Shown piece after piece: positions 9,400-20,640 of a stretch of DNA of 64,000 nucleotides. Source of the DNA: Ischnura elegans. Taxonomy: Eukaryota > Arthropoda > Insecta > Odonata > Coenagrionidae. The stretch's first letter is position 1. Each line of letters starts with the position of its first letter. Both the position numbers and the translations under genes were made by a program. Under the pieces are notes generated by a model, which did not search any database, was not told where the DNA came from, and was given only the letters and a program-made list of their open reading frames with translations. The stretch spans positions 115,835,111 through 115,899,110 of the forward strand of contig NC_060247.1 of NCBI RefSeq assembly GCF_921293095.1. Reading direction: 5' to 3'.

Positions 9400-12080
9400 C
9401 AACGAGTGCTGCTCTAGCGGGTGCGTGTCGCGATCGTCAGCGAAGCGCCTTGAGTTGGAACTAATTCGTCGACTAGGGGTGGATATGACGGTTTTATAAT
9501 TGTCGAGGAACGATTTCCGGTTGACCTTAAGTCTGGATTGCACACTCATTTTTTCGCGCACAAATTGGAGGGTAGCGGAAAAAGGTCAAATTCAAAGTTC
9601 AAACTAAGTCAGGAAGATTTTGGTCTCTGGAATGGGGGCACTTTCCTTGAGTACTGATTGTTAAGTATCGTTATTATCTATAATTTCCTAGCTTCCATAG
9701 TTTTTGTCCTCCGACGAGTTTATTTATATTCGGAGAGCTCGCGATTATGCAAGATGGATACGCTGTTGCCGTAATCGGAATAAATCACATTATGTACACA
9801 TTTAGTGACTGTGGTAATAACTTTCCAAAATAATCTGGAGAAAAAAAGCCAGAGCATTTTAATTGATTATTTAATTTTATTTGAATGATTTCAGTGATTA
9901 ATTATCTTTGAATGGCCAATTTTCATGGTAATTTGTTTGAAAAGGAATTTTTTAAAATGCCTTCCCGCTTCGTGAAGATTCAGGGCTTGACTCCACGTCC
10001 ACAAAATTTTCAAACAACCACCCGGGGAAGCCTACGTAAGGAAGTCTTCCTGCTTTGCTTACTTTGATTTACTAATTCCTCAGATGCTTACGCCAACTCA
10101 TATCATGAATTGCGTTGGTTTTGATGCATCACAGAATTTCGTGACTGATTGTAATTCGTGTTTCAAATAGTACTTGACGAATACCTCCATAAGTAATCAC
10201 TGCTATGAAGTTCACTGGAAATTTAATTAGAAAGACCTTACTGCATATCATGAGGGCGCGCGTTTTTAAATGGCCCTACCTTTCTCTTTTTCATACTGAA
10301 TACGCTAGTCATTGCGGAGCACAAGCTCAACTTGTAGGTTTTGGAAACGAAATCGAAGCTTGCAATGGCACTATGAAATTTCATTCATGCAGTGCTCTCT
10401 CATTGCACTATGTAATATCTCTGAACTATGAAATGTCTCTATAAAACTGCATGTATTATAATCCTAGGAATCACATGCCCTTTGCTCAAGTTCAACTTTC
10501 GTCTAAAATTTCACGAAGCTTATTATTTTTACAAAAATGGGCTTGCTTACGGTATAGCAGTCATGCATAATGAAGTAATGACACGACTTTTTCTACGAGA
10601 ATTGCATAAAGGAGTGAACTCGTACGCAGTCACGCGTTCTGATATATCAACGGCAAAGAAAAAGATTGCTACGGAAACATTTTTCTAATTCGATGTTTGT
10701 GCGAAGGTTTGTGCTTCAACATGATCGTGATCAAACTCTCTTATATAAAATTAATGGATATGAATGACTGAATGGCATAACCTGAAATTGTGTATTCTTT
10801 GAAATATGCACTCAACACTTTAGGTGCATTTTCCTGACTTCGTCGTCCCCTGAATTTCTTTGTTCTTCCTTCTTTTCCTCTGAGATATTCGTCACCTCTT
10901 TCCTCTTATTCGTCACCGACCATGAAGGGTGACCGAGTGGATAGCCTACTTCCCTCTTCGTCTCTCTTTCTCTCTCTCACGCATGACACCGCCATGCTCT
11001 TGCACCCAAAAACACCTCTAGCTCTCCACGGTGGTTAATCCTAAGCTAGTTGACAACTTCCCATACCTTCCCTTTATTCCTAGATATAGGTTAACCAAAG
11101 TGTAGGTACCTTCATTCGATCTCTGGGATAAATTTCGCCAGAATAAATTTTGATAATAATAATAAACACAGATATTGGCGACGCCAATTTTATCGTTGAA
11201 GCTATAGATCATGCCATCACGGTATAGAGTAATTAGCATATCCATAGACTTGCATTTTAAGCTCCGTGTATGCATTTGTGAAGGATGAGCCGAAGCGCCG
11301 TGCGGTAAAAATTTTAAATGCTTAAAAATGTTTGGAAACGCATTTATGAGGCGACACAACATTTTATTATTAAATGGTAAGGTTAATTTGCATTCTCATA
11401 ATAAATTGAAAGTTTTGTCCATTCCGATTTGGATGTTTGCAAAAATTATAATTTTTTTACAAACAGTGGAAATATAAAATGACATTAAATCAATTTGTTT
11501 GATATTCATTTTCATAAGCAGTGTTAGTTCTAAGACGAGTCAAAACCATGACTCTATCTTAATTGGTTAGAGAGATAATGCGTACCCGGGACTTTACGAC
11601 GTGTAAAAATTCAGTTGCACACTAATTGCGCATTTTTTAAAAACCGTTATATGGTGTTTAATTTGTGGCCAATGTACACCTATGAAGAAATTTTTATCAA
11701 AATTCTAGACACGAAGGGTACAATATTTTGTGAGTTAAGGTGGGAAGAGCCAAATAGATAATTATCGCATTCGATATATTTGTTTAATGTGACTTGATAT
11801 TCCTGCTTTTGAATTTTTCGTATCACTGTGATGATGATGGTCATTAAACTATGAAAGTTATCAGGCTTTATGGTTTGATTACAATTACCGTTTGGTTAAC
11901 GTAGCGGAAGTTTACTAGTAACGACGACTCGGGGAATAGAGTACGTCCTATTGCTGCCACAGTGAACCTGATAATGGTGACAACCTGTATCAATATTAAT
12001 GATATTATATTTTTATGCATCGCTGCATTCACTTCTTCACAGAAGAGCGCGATGTCCCAGCTGACACGAACGCCTATCAT
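9400..12080. other. Intergenic or intronic AT-rich sequence
   Basis: No recognised gene. A pyrimidine-rich CT tract at 10950-10980 and a tRNA-like relic near 11565 (TTGGTTAGAGAGATAATGCG) are the only features noticed. Remaining ORFs are short and AT-rich with no splice context. Confidence 0.45.
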
Positions 12081-12328
12081 CACTCAGTGGACGGCTCGGG
12101 CTACTAGGTGGAAAAATAACGAAGAATAAGACCGGCTGGACGGTCTCTGTCGAACGCCTGCTCACAGGAGGTGGCCAACGAGATTCAGCTTGCCTCTACA
12201 TGGTAGGAGACAATCGGGCATCTGCTCGATCGAGTCACGGTTTGGGGTCGTCCGGATTTTGTCCCTGGACAGTAGACCGGGCCGACTGCCGGGAATCTGA
12301 TGAATCCGGGTGGAGGCGAGCACGACGT
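12081..12328 (-). other. Probable 3' untranslated region of the 12.3-13.9 kb gene
   Basis: This GC-rich tail continues past the TAG stop at 12329-12331 on the minus strand before base composition drops back to AT-rich. No confident poly(A) signal was identified, so the end is an estimate. A competing minus-strand ORF in another frame overlaps it but is a shadow. Confidence 0.35.
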
Positions 12329-12760
12329 CTATAAGGGACCTTCCGTGGCCTCGGCTATCCTCCGTGTTAGCTCCGCCCACCTGGCGTCGTCCGCCTTGGG
12401 TCTCTTGAATGGCACCAGCACCAGTGCCTCGGCTGTTGGTGCCATCGTCGTGGTGGTCGGGCCACTGTCCTTGTGTCCTTTGCCGGCCAGCACCACGAGG
12501 TGCAACAGGAAGCCAGCGAATGCGAGGAACGCGAGCGCCGTCAGTGACATCTGGAAGACGGCAGAGACGGAGAGATGCGGATGGGGATGTACCACCTTGT
12601 GGTTGTTCCAGCCACCCTCGCCACCCCCGCTGTAGTCCCAGCCGCCGCCACCAGAGGAGCTCCAGGCGGAGGGATGTTCGCCGATGGTCGAGTACGAGGA
12701 AGGTGCATCCGCGGACGGCTGAAGGTCGTAGACGTCTCGCGACTGGGCCCTCAGCTGCCC
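12329..12760 (-). CDS. Terminal exon of a two-exon membrane-protein gene
   Basis: This is the last coding exon of a minus-strand gene whose first coding exon is 13764-13916. It follows a clean acceptor (CCCATTTCTTCCAG) and runs 143 codons in phase 0 to a TAG. In the joined protein of about 194 residues this exon supplies a polar segment, a Gly/Ser/Trp-rich stretch (about 86-103, with WDYSGGGEGGW), a His/Pro patch, a strongly hydrophobic helix at about 117-144 (AVFQMSLTALAFLAFAGFLL), a Thr-rich segment and a charged tail (WAELTRRIAEA). The helix looks transmembrane, so with the signal peptide a single-pass type I topology is likely. Short insect proteins with a similar FQ-S-LTALAFLAF-G membrane segment are remembered but could not be checked. 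Function unknown. An overlapping 205-codon ORF in another frame is a GC-rich shadow. Confidence 0.75.
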   Translation of the reverse strand, partial: GQLRAQSRDVYDLQPSADAPSSYSTIGEHPSAWSSSGGGGWDYSGGGEGGWNNHKVVHPHPHLSVSAVFQMSLTALAFLAFAGFLLHLVVLAGKGHKDSGPTTTTMAPTAEALVLVPFKRPKADDARWAELTRRIAEATEGPL

Positions 12761-13763
12761 CTGGAAGAAATGGGACCAATCACAGTGGATTACAAATTTC
12801 TCCTAGGATGTCTCGAACTTGACGCACCAGGAACTGATCTCACCCTCGAGATGTGGTCGTTTCTTGTCACCACATTGTGACGAAATAAACGCGGTGTGCA
12901 GAATTTAAAGGAGCTATGATTTTCCTCAAATAGCTTGATCGAGCAAAATTGTAGAATTAACGTTAGCGAGTAATGTCAGGGGAGTGGTAGGGCAGCCAAC
13001 TGGAAGAGTGCACTGAAACTATAATGTCGGTGGTATGGTATGATTAACAATACGACCACCGCACGTGAGCCACGGGCCTCTACTTGTTGCAACCAAATAG
13101 TTACAAAATGGCGCATAAGCATGGATCGCAAAGACTGGCAGATTTCAAATTAAGTTTACTCCAGTTTGAATCAATAAAGAAAAATATAATACCACTTTTA
13201 TCGTGGTACAATGCAGCCCTCCCTTACTTTGGTACCAAGATGGTGGGTCAAATTGAATCCAGCGCGGCGTGATAGCGGCTCCTTCACTATGTAGAAGTGA
13301 AAGAACTCTATACTTAGCACTTCTCGCGTCATGTTAAAATGAGCTTAGTTTTAGGGGTAGTAAAGAAAAAATATTACTCGCAAGCTATCCCTACTGCCCC
13401 TGTACAATCTCAAGTCCGATTAGAAAATTTCGCGACGCATTTTAGCAAGAATTGCAAAAAAGGAAAAAATTGTTATTTTTGTGCCATTTGTCGGTAACTC
13501 TGGTCGAGATCTGTCTAATGTCGTGAAGGATCTAAGGTTTCCCGGCGAATAGAATGGAGGAAGAGTTCTCGGGTATCCAGCCGGGAACCCGAGAAATCTT
13601 CCTCCTCTCTAATGTCCTTTAGCGGCACCGTGCATTGAAATTTCTACCAATTTCATCCCAATGTTTTTTCTCTGACAAATCGTTTGGACTCTCATGCCAT
13701 TCTAAAATTGTCATCTCATGCCCAAAATCTATAGAGTTATCAAAGATTTTTTCGACTACTCAC
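12761..13763 (-). other. Intron of the two-exon gene, containing a short inverted repeat
   Basis: This 1,003-bp phase-0 intron begins GTGAGT at 13758-13763 and ends CCCATTTCTTCCAG. It holds a 19-bp imperfect inverted repeat (13556-13574 with 13587-13605) containing the motif ACCCGAGAAATCTTC. The same motif recurs at 58355-58370, so a small Penelope-like terminus probably inserted here. Confidence 0.7.
13540..13606. repeat. Short fold-back sharing a motif with 58.2-58.4 kb
   Basis: TTTCCCGGCGAA is followed by an inverted repeat with arms 13556-13574 and 13587-13605. The same TTCCCGGCGAA and CCCGAGAAATCTTC motifs appear in the same order at 58215-58373. It is probably a truncated Penelope-like terminal repeat. 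Confidence 0.45.
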
Positions 13764-13916
13764 CCATGCACTCATGGCGCCATTCTCTACTTTAGAGGCG
13801 CTTCCTTCGGTCGTACCCTTCCGCACTACTTCCCGCAGTCTGGACCGCCCCTCGACCCCGGGCGTCGGCACGCACAGCGCCGCGATGCAGAAGACGGCCC
13901 GAAAGCGAAGCTCCAT
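13764..13916 (-). CDS. First coding exon (signal peptide) of the two-exon gene
   Basis: The ATG at 13914-13916 opens 51 codons ending exactly at a codon boundary before a GTGAGT donor. This matches in phase the acceptor of the terminal exon at 12760. It encodes a signal peptide (MELRFRAVFCIAALCVPTPG), then a basic segment with LREVVRKGTTEG. Four bases upstream of the ATG is a good acceptor (TCTCCCTCTCTAG), so a 5' untranslated exon probably lies further upstream, perhaps the one at 15481-15599. The phase-matched splice, the hydrophobic leader and the hydrophobic helix in the next exon support each other. Overlapping plus-strand ORFs have no such signals. Confidence 0.7.
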
Positions 13917-14463
13917 TCCACTAGAGAGGGAGAGATTGATCGTGTAGTGATCCCTGACACCTGTCATTCTGTGTCGCAGCCGTGGCGCCTACTCGTGTCT
14001 CCACGGTCGTCCCCCTAGCCAGTCTTGGCCTAGCCGATGCTATCCTCGGCTTATCTTCGGCCTAGCCAGTCTTGACGAATGACCTCGAGTATGCAGTTTA
14101 TTGCCTATATATTGGCAAGCACAAGCTATCAAAATATCAATTTCTCCGACTTAAGATCATAGAATCATAAGTTATTTATCAGTAATCAAGACGAATTAAA
14201 TTAATAAATATTTCAAAAAATACGCTTTTTCTAAAAACATTGTGAAATGCACTAAAAAGTAAGGAAGAAGCTTTAAATCGCTTGGATAATAAAGGTTGAG
14301 TGCTGGTTGGTTTTACTAGAAATGTGTGTACACGTGCCTGATAGGTGAGTAAGGATTGGCACCCTCTTTTAAAATCTAGTTGCAATATTATATAAGCTAA
14401 GGAAAGGCCAAGTATGAGATGTATGGATAAGGTGATGAAAAGTGACGTCATGGCAAAATTAGC

Positions 14464-14695
14464 AGTGCCGTAACTTTTTTTAGAAGTGAAATATTATTCT
14501 GTGTATTGTTTATTATAAGTTATTATTTACATTTTATTTATTTTTAATCGTTTTGGTTAGTATTTGTTATTTGGAATGCATGCATTCAAAATTTTGAGGC
14601 AGCAAAATTGATAGGTACAAGTGTTATTCGACTATTATGTCTTTCGTTAACCAGTGCCGGAACGGCGTTCCGGCACCATGACACCACTGGTGATG
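14464..14695. mobile_element. Probable MITE with CAGTGCCG ends
   Basis: CAGTGCCGTAACTT at the left faces a right portion containing the palindrome GTGCCGGAACGGCGTTCCGG and then CACCACTGG. The interior is AT-rich and non-coding. The boundaries are imperfect and no target duplication was established. Confidence 0.4.
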
Positions 14696-14699
14696 AAGG

Positions 14700-15480
14700 A
14701 TTTAAAACAAAATAAAAATGTTTTTGCTAAAAGATAGCCATTAGGACAAGTGAGTGGAAAGCTGAATTACACCTGTATTCGGATTTTTGGCTCACAATTA
14801 TGATACATCCGCACGAAAACTGATCATTATCTGAGTCCCAAGGAAGGTTGGTTGAGGATTGAATGATTAGTATGCTTCAAGAAAGGCTTGGTGAGCGGCA
14901 CACACCACTGCATCAAGGAAGTGCTCTCCTTAAGGGCGTCGCAAGAGCTGTTTCAAATACCCAAGTTACAAAGAGAATAAATTCCACTACATCTTCCATT
15001 AGCAACGGTCGTAAAACTCCTTATAAAATAAAAAAGGAATAATATGTTCGACGGAAAAGATTGCTAGAAAGCAGTTAAGGAGACCCTCCATTTATCCTGC
15101 AGAAATTATATCTACATATCTGAACGAACGTCTACCAGTTTTCCTTAGGCATCCTGCGAAAAGGAACACGTTCTACGCAACCGACAATGCTTTCCATGGA
15201 ACTCTTTACGTCATATAAAAAAAATTCAACAGAAATCAATAAAAGTGGTCAGTTATTATTAAAGCAATTCATATTAATTGACACAATTAATAGTAATCGA
15301 CCCATATAATCAAGGTATCCATGATAAAATGTAAAAAATAAATGGTACTTTTCAACATTAATATAAAACTCCAATACCGATTATGGTTTCGAAATTCTAT
15401 GTCATTTTTAAGGTCTGATCAAGGTCAAGATCAAGGGTTATTATTAATATCAATTAATAATATCGGAGCCTGCGACATAC
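14700..15480. other. No recognised gene
   Basis: AT-rich sequence between the MITE at 14.5 kb and the GC-rich block at 15.48 kb. No feature was recognised. Confidence 0.4.
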
Positions 15481-15599
15481 CTCCGGCCACGCACGCCTTC
15501 GCCCCAGTGCTGCTTCTTGGCCGGCAGACGTTCACAGACTGCCACTCTGGTGCCGTCGAAGCCAGCGAGGCGACGGAGCCGTGCCGCTCGGCCGCGCTT
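15481..15599 (-). CDS. Candidate upstream exon of the 12.3-13.9 kb gene
   Basis: On the minus strand a GC-rich 119-bp block lies between a CACTTAG acceptor-like site and a strong donor (GGAG then GTATGT at 15475-15480). Two frames are open. One contains RLRRLAGFDGTRVAVCE, the other AERHGSVASLASTAPEW. Neither leaves the phase needed to join directly to the 13.9-kb exon in coding frame. It is therefore either a 5' untranslated exon, part of a different gene, or linked through a missing exon. A plus-strand ORF overlaps it. No homology is recognised. Confidence 0.35.
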
Positions 15600-15726
15600 C
15601 TAAGTGCGATCCGCTCGGAGAATCTAGATTGTGCCGAGTTGAAAATGTGGGCGTATTCTTACACTTCATGGCATGACCTATTCACCGCGTAAAAAATGTG
15701 AAACAATTTCAACAGCTGGAGTTCGG

Positions 15727-16000
15727 GTTGGTGTGGTGGCTAGAGTGCTGGTTTCCCGCCCTGTGGGCCCGGGTTCAAGTCTTGGCGGTAGTGGGTATTT
15801 TTCAGAGATCTCCGCTTGAGTGATTTGTGGAGGGAACCTCAATCATAGCACTCCGTCCGTCGGATGGGACGTTAAGCTGTGATCCCATTGGCGCCGTTCG
15901 TTAAGAGTAGGCTAATGGCAACGCCCAGTTTATCTCCATCGGCGAAAAACCGTCCGTCAAGGTGCAAATAACCTCAAATATTGGTCTCATCTAAATAAAA
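15727..16000 (+). mobile_element. tRNA-derived SINE with GGATGGGACGTTAAG core
   Basis: The head has an A-box-like TGGTGTGGTGGCTAGAGTG and a B box GGGTTCAAGTC at 15771-15781. The body contains CGGATGGGACGTTAAGCTG (about 15860), a motif shared by many invertebrate SINEs. The tail is A-rich (AAATAAAATACC). The element is non-coding and transcribed, if at all, by RNA polymerase III. Confidence 0.75.
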
Positions 16001-16009
16001 TACCGTAAT

Positions 16010-17530
16010 AACAGCTTTTTTATTTCCACACGCTGGCTTACGCATGAAAAAAAATCGACAAAGGATTGTTTTATGCATTAAAAAATGAATCGGCAGTACA
16101 GGTTATGCGCATTTAGAGGATGAAGTGCTGTTAGGTGTTGAATTGACCATTCGTAAAAGTCGGTATATCACGTGCGGCATAAATTTCCTAACAACTTATA
16201 AGCACTTTTCGTCGGTTTAAAGAATTCCACCGGTTCCCGCGGAAGTATGTTTCGTATAGTGCGTGCTTACTGCCCATTCATGCTGAAATTAGCGCGGCGT
16301 GTCACCTGAGGCTAGTTCGAGAGTCTTCGAGAAATATTTAATGCAAACAGACTTATCTAAACGAAAAAATGATGGTATTGGAAGAAAATATGGCTAGAAA
16401 CACATTTCGAGTTTCATAATAATATATAACAGCGATAACTTTCCGCGCCATGTATTTAATCACTCAACCAACCGAGGTCAAGGCACCAAGTGGCACTTAA
16501 CAATGGCGCAGGTACTTAATAGATAATGAAAAATATGTCTTTTGTGTGATTAAATATTTTTTGTGGAAAGGTTATCTAGATAAGTTGAGTTCGAAGAGTA
16601 TCCATTACCACTCAAATTCTTGAAAAGATTTCCCTACGAAATCATTAGCTATTCGACTGTGTAGTTACCTACCTATTAATTCCAAGAATAATTCTATTTG
16701 CGTATCCTTTAGCGATCGCTGAACTAAGCGGAGGCGGCAACTCTGGGTTTGTTCTAGATTGTAGTTTTATTGGATCTGTTGCGTAGCAGTTGAAAAAAAA
16801 ACTTAACAGATTCCATGTCAAAATGGCCATTTTAGTTTTATTTTTATCGTCTTTAAAGTCGTAAACAGTTGAATAAAAAAGATAAAAAAAGCCACTTCGT
16901 AAATTATTCACATTGATCAACATCATAATTTTTTTGAGAAATATCCTCGATGGCAACCTCACACTTTTCATGGGGGACCGCAGGATTTTTAATTGAATGG
17001 CCCCCTCGTGGAAAAGGACAGTAAATCACAGTGAAGCACTCGATGAAGTGACCACCAAAATGTGAAAACTCGATGAAGTGTACTAAACGCGAACTGTGAG
17101 AAATACTTGTGGCTGACGCCTGAAGAAGATTCGTCAGGCGTTATGTGGGAATATTTTCGGATGAAAATTTGAAAGAGTAGTGTTATTTCACACTCTCCCG
17201 GCCAAACCTTGAAAATGCAGCGAGCGTATGGGACGCGGGGCAAGAAAGACTTAATCCTCGAACTTAATAAAATAAAAAGGTAAAACTGCGCGATTGGTAA
17301 AATAACTGCTGCGAGCGAAGAGTGAACGCTACACACATTTCGCACGAATAGGTCGAGGAGTCTCTAGAAACTCGGATGCTACGTGATAGACTTAGATTGC
17401 TTGAGCCATTGAGAATAGACATCTTTCGTAGAGTCACAGAGAACTTCATCTTAGAACATCACTTTATTTCTACTTCCGATAGTAACGATTAATTAGATAC
17501 ATTTGGCGGACGGATGGGTGAAATCGTTGC
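16010..17530. other. No recognised gene
   Basis: Contains only short minus-strand ORFs (up to about 118 codons at 16989-17345) without splice context or recognisable motifs. None could be supported as a gene. Confidence 0.4.
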
Positions 17531-17534
17531 TCCC

Positions 17535-17640
17535 CCGAGCTATATATGATTTAATTAATTTTTTGGTTTCAATATGTCGATCTTCCACTATATCGCATCT
17601 GAATCGGTTGACTATATGAATAAATGCTCTATGAGACTCA
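17535..17640 (+). repeat. Dispersed repeat fragment shared with 25.4 kb
   Basis: The string CGCATCTGAATCGGTTGA, with neighbouring TTCCACT and ATGAAT, is nearly repeated at 25405-25450 (TCGTCTGAATCGGTTGA). Both are on the plus strand. It is probably the end of a retroelement family; class unknown. Confidence 0.45.
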
Positions 17641-18467
17641 TAACTCGCATCTTTTTTCCTTTCTTCTTTTTTATGTTAACGACTGGAGTCCTAACCCCCC
17701 CACACCCTCCGCCACACAACTTCAAAAGCGGATTGTGGTGCAATGTGGGGATACGAGCTTTTAGTTGACTGTGAGTCAGCGTTCTGATACCGTCATCCAA
17801 TGGGATTTCCGATTGACACGATCGGAGGACCTCCGAAGGAACACTTTGAATTTGGAAAATTTTACTTCATTCAGGTACGGAATAGTGTGGTAGATTAGCA
17901 GACTTGGACCCGTTTTTGACCTGGGTGAGGGTCTCAGAGATACCCAATAAAACCTCGAGGTGCACGATGGCTAAGGAACTTGAACGTGTGTTATCCACAC
18001 GTCTGTTTGTTAGTCAGGGATGGGAATTACTCTCACGTGTGCTATCCAGCTTTCGTTGTACTCTTTCGGTATCACTCTTTCAGGGTGTCTCTCTCTTTTC
18101 AAAGTTTCTCACAGTCACTGTTCAGACAGCGTCTTTACAGTTTTATATAGGCCCGTTTTATGTTCTCTTGTCAACGAAGTGAGCGAACTTAATCCAAATT
18201 TTGATTCTCCACAAATGAGGGGATTATAATTGTTACGTTGTAAAAGTAATAAGGTCCCTGATGGATCTCTATTAAATCCAAAGTAATAAGAATAATAAGT
18301 AAAAATATCTGATTAAGAATGAGAGCAAAAATCAGGGGATTTTAAAATATTACACATAATGTAAAAAGAATAATGATAATAATATAACTTTATTCCACTC
18401 ATACACAATTACATTTTACCCTTTACAAAAGCAGTGGGATACGATACTACTCGTATATAGGTGCTTC

Positions 18468-18790
18468 CAGTGGCGTAACTAGGAATATGCTTTGTAGAGG
18501 ATGAGGGGACTTGGGGAGGGCGATCCCCCTGGCCTCCTGGCAACGGGAGAAATTTTGGAAAAATTATATGCCTGGAAATACATTTTATATCATTAATTAA
18601 TGATCTTTAACTTTAAGCAGATGAAGTTATTATATGTCAAAACTAGGCGATAATTTTGAATATTTTTTTATTTCTCTGAGGCTTTGAGGGAGGGGTATCT
18701 ATCCCCTAATCCCCCATTAATGTAATGGATGCCCCATAGTAATGGCGTAGCATGCCCATTGGCGTAATTATGATTTCACCATCATACATC
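18468..18790 (+). mobile_element. hAT-type MITE, degraded copy (CAGTGGCGTAACTAGG)
   Basis: The left end CAGTGGCGTAACTAGGAATA and internal blocks (CTTTAAGCAGATG, ATTTCTCTGAGGCTTTG) match the element at 37895-38236. The right end is corrupted, so no target duplication can be scored. It is non-autonomous and has no ORF. Confidence 0.7.
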
Positions 18791-19249
18791 GTTGAAACAG
18801 AAGTGGGGCTCTCAATATATTATAAAAAATTTCTTTAATTCCATGCGGTGATTATTTTTTATTTTCTTATCGTTTGTGCACACAGTTTTTAGAATCCCGT
18901 TTCTATATATCGTATGCATGGAAAACTAACACGCATTATAACTAACTTGCTTTCAGATGCACACAGCAATAAACTCTCTTTAATTACCAAAGGAAGATGA
19001 TAGTTCTGTAAATGTAATATGAATTATTCCCGTCGTTTAAAGTGTAGTGTGGAGGGGACGGGCGTCAGAACTGGACAGAAAAATAATCCGAAGTTTTATA
19101 ACGCATTATTACCACATAAGTAGGTATAAATTTGTTCACATGTGTATTCATAGGACACTTTTTCGTAATTCACCCGATATTTTCAGGTTTCATGAATAAA
19201 AGGATAATTTATGAAGAAGTTTTAATCTTTGGCAAATACACGTGCTGCG

Positions 19250-19385
19250 GAATCCACGTACACCCGTGGACAATTTCGAGGAGGCAATTGAATTTAGCGT
19301 TCTCGAAGTAACCAGTCGTGATATGAACCCGGGGTCCTTCGATCAGTAGCCTAGCGCCTTAACAAGTGGTCCATGTTGTTATTAG
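19250..19385 (-). mobile_element. tRNA-like SINE relic
   Basis: Read on the minus strand, TTAAGGCGCTAGGCTACTG is followed by a B-box-like CCGGGTTCATATC. The spacing is tRNA-like but the fold is not intact, so it is a SINE head rather than a tRNA gene. Confidence 0.45.
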
Positions 19386-19499
19386 AGTTATGAATAAACT
19401 TTTTTTTTCATATTTTGGCTACATATTTTCTCTGCCTCACCTTTTAGCAGGTAGTTAGAAACAATTATTCTTTCTTCCCGATATGCCGGTATTAGAATC

Positions 19500-19920
19500 C
19501 ATCGGAGGGAAATATGAGCTCTCGGAGCGTTAATCATCGTGCGAGACGAAAGAGTTTGACGAAAGGCTTTCCTCACAGAGTGGACAAATCGCTTCGCACG
19601 CCGTCAACCGCTGTTAAACGCGTCGCGTGCTTTCTTCTCGCCTCGAGCGGCGCTCACCATCTTAGCCGAGCCGCCGGAGGAGGCCCCCATAAATCATGCT
19701 AATCATAACCTTAAATATTAAAAGGGAAGTCTTTCTCCCTCGGATTGTGCGTGCATCGCGTGATCACGGCCCTTAAACAGCGCTGCCGAGGCGCTTGATG
19801 TATAAGCCTTCGTGCTCGTGGGTGGGCCGATCTTATAGCTTGGCTGCGGGGGGTGCCGCCCCCCTCTGGTGCGGCCCGACCGAGGTGTGAGGTTATTGCC
19901 GCTTCGAGGAGGTAGGCACG
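19500..19920. promoter_or_regulatory. CpG-rich island, possible promoter
   Basis: About 400 bp are markedly richer in GC and CpG than the surroundings, with several GAGCGGCGCTC- and GCCGCCGG-like strings and a TATA-like TGTATAAGCC near 19799. No exon with good splice sites was identified on either strand. It could be a promoter, a 5' untranslated exon or a GC-rich repeat. Confidence 0.3.
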
Positions 19921-20180
19921 TAGCCAGTGGGGCTGCTAGCTATAAGGACTTAAGCACCCTCCCTCCCCCCCCCCCAAAAATTTTTCAGCTTTCCCAAAAA
20001 TATTGTGTGCGACCTAATACATACAACGATAGTTAGCGTTTTTACATTAAAAAAAAATTGATTATAAATTCATATTTCTTCTATTTCGAGTAAATCTCAT
20101 AATGAAGTGGCCTATGCGCACTTTTGGAATTTTAAGAGGACTGCTGACCTACAATGGACTTAGCCCCCCCCTCAGAAATA
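19915..20180. mobile_element. Possible G/C-tract MITE
   Basis: GCACGTAGCCAGTGGGGCTG begins a block with a poly-C tract near 19960. A second poly-C block lies at 20165. This resembles the other G/C-tract MITEs of the window, but the ends are not defined. Confidence 0.3.
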
Positions 20181-20484
20181 AATTTATGGCTTAGCGAATT
20201 AGTCGAAACAGGTTGGATACTTGTTTTACCAAAGTTTTTAAGCTTTAAACACCTACATTATACCTTGTGAGCAATCTCAAGGTTGTTCGACTGTGGACGA
20301 CTAATCACCAGCATGCAGAACCCGTAACAGGCGGCTGAAGCGTTAACCGTAAGTTCTTATGGCACATTACCTCGAAATAAACACAATCCTTGCCCACCCA
20401 CATACAAATACTTACCTTCAGCTCTAATTTGAATGCGTTTCCCACCAAAAATCTGGCTTGTTTTTCCACACAGGGTAGTATGAT

Positions 20485-20640
20485 GGAATGGTAGCCCACT
20501 GGTTACAGCATTGGGGGAAGGTGGGTCACGGGTTCAAATCCCGGATGAAGCCAATGTGCACCCCGAAAAATGGTCCTTTAAGTACAAAATGGCCTGGATA
20601 AAGTGACTGGATCCATATTATAAATTTGATATTTACTCGC
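20485..20640 (+). mobile_element. tRNA-derived SINE
   Basis: An A-box-like TGGTAGCCCACTGGTTA near 20489 is followed by a B box GGGTTCAAATCC at 20530-20541, about 40 bp apart, then a non-tRNA body with AAAATGGCC. That body string also appears in the SINE at 6.5 kb. Confidence 0.65.

Noticed and set aside
12162-12779. 205-codon minus-strand ORF, the longest in the window
   Set aside because: It overlaps the supported terminal exon in another frame, is Arg/Gly/Trp-rich as expected for GC-rich shadow sequence, and has no hydrophobic or splice-consistent structure.
20489-20560. tRNA gene near 20.5 kb
   Set aside because: The B box is good but there is no proper cloverleaf, and the downstream body is SINE-like.
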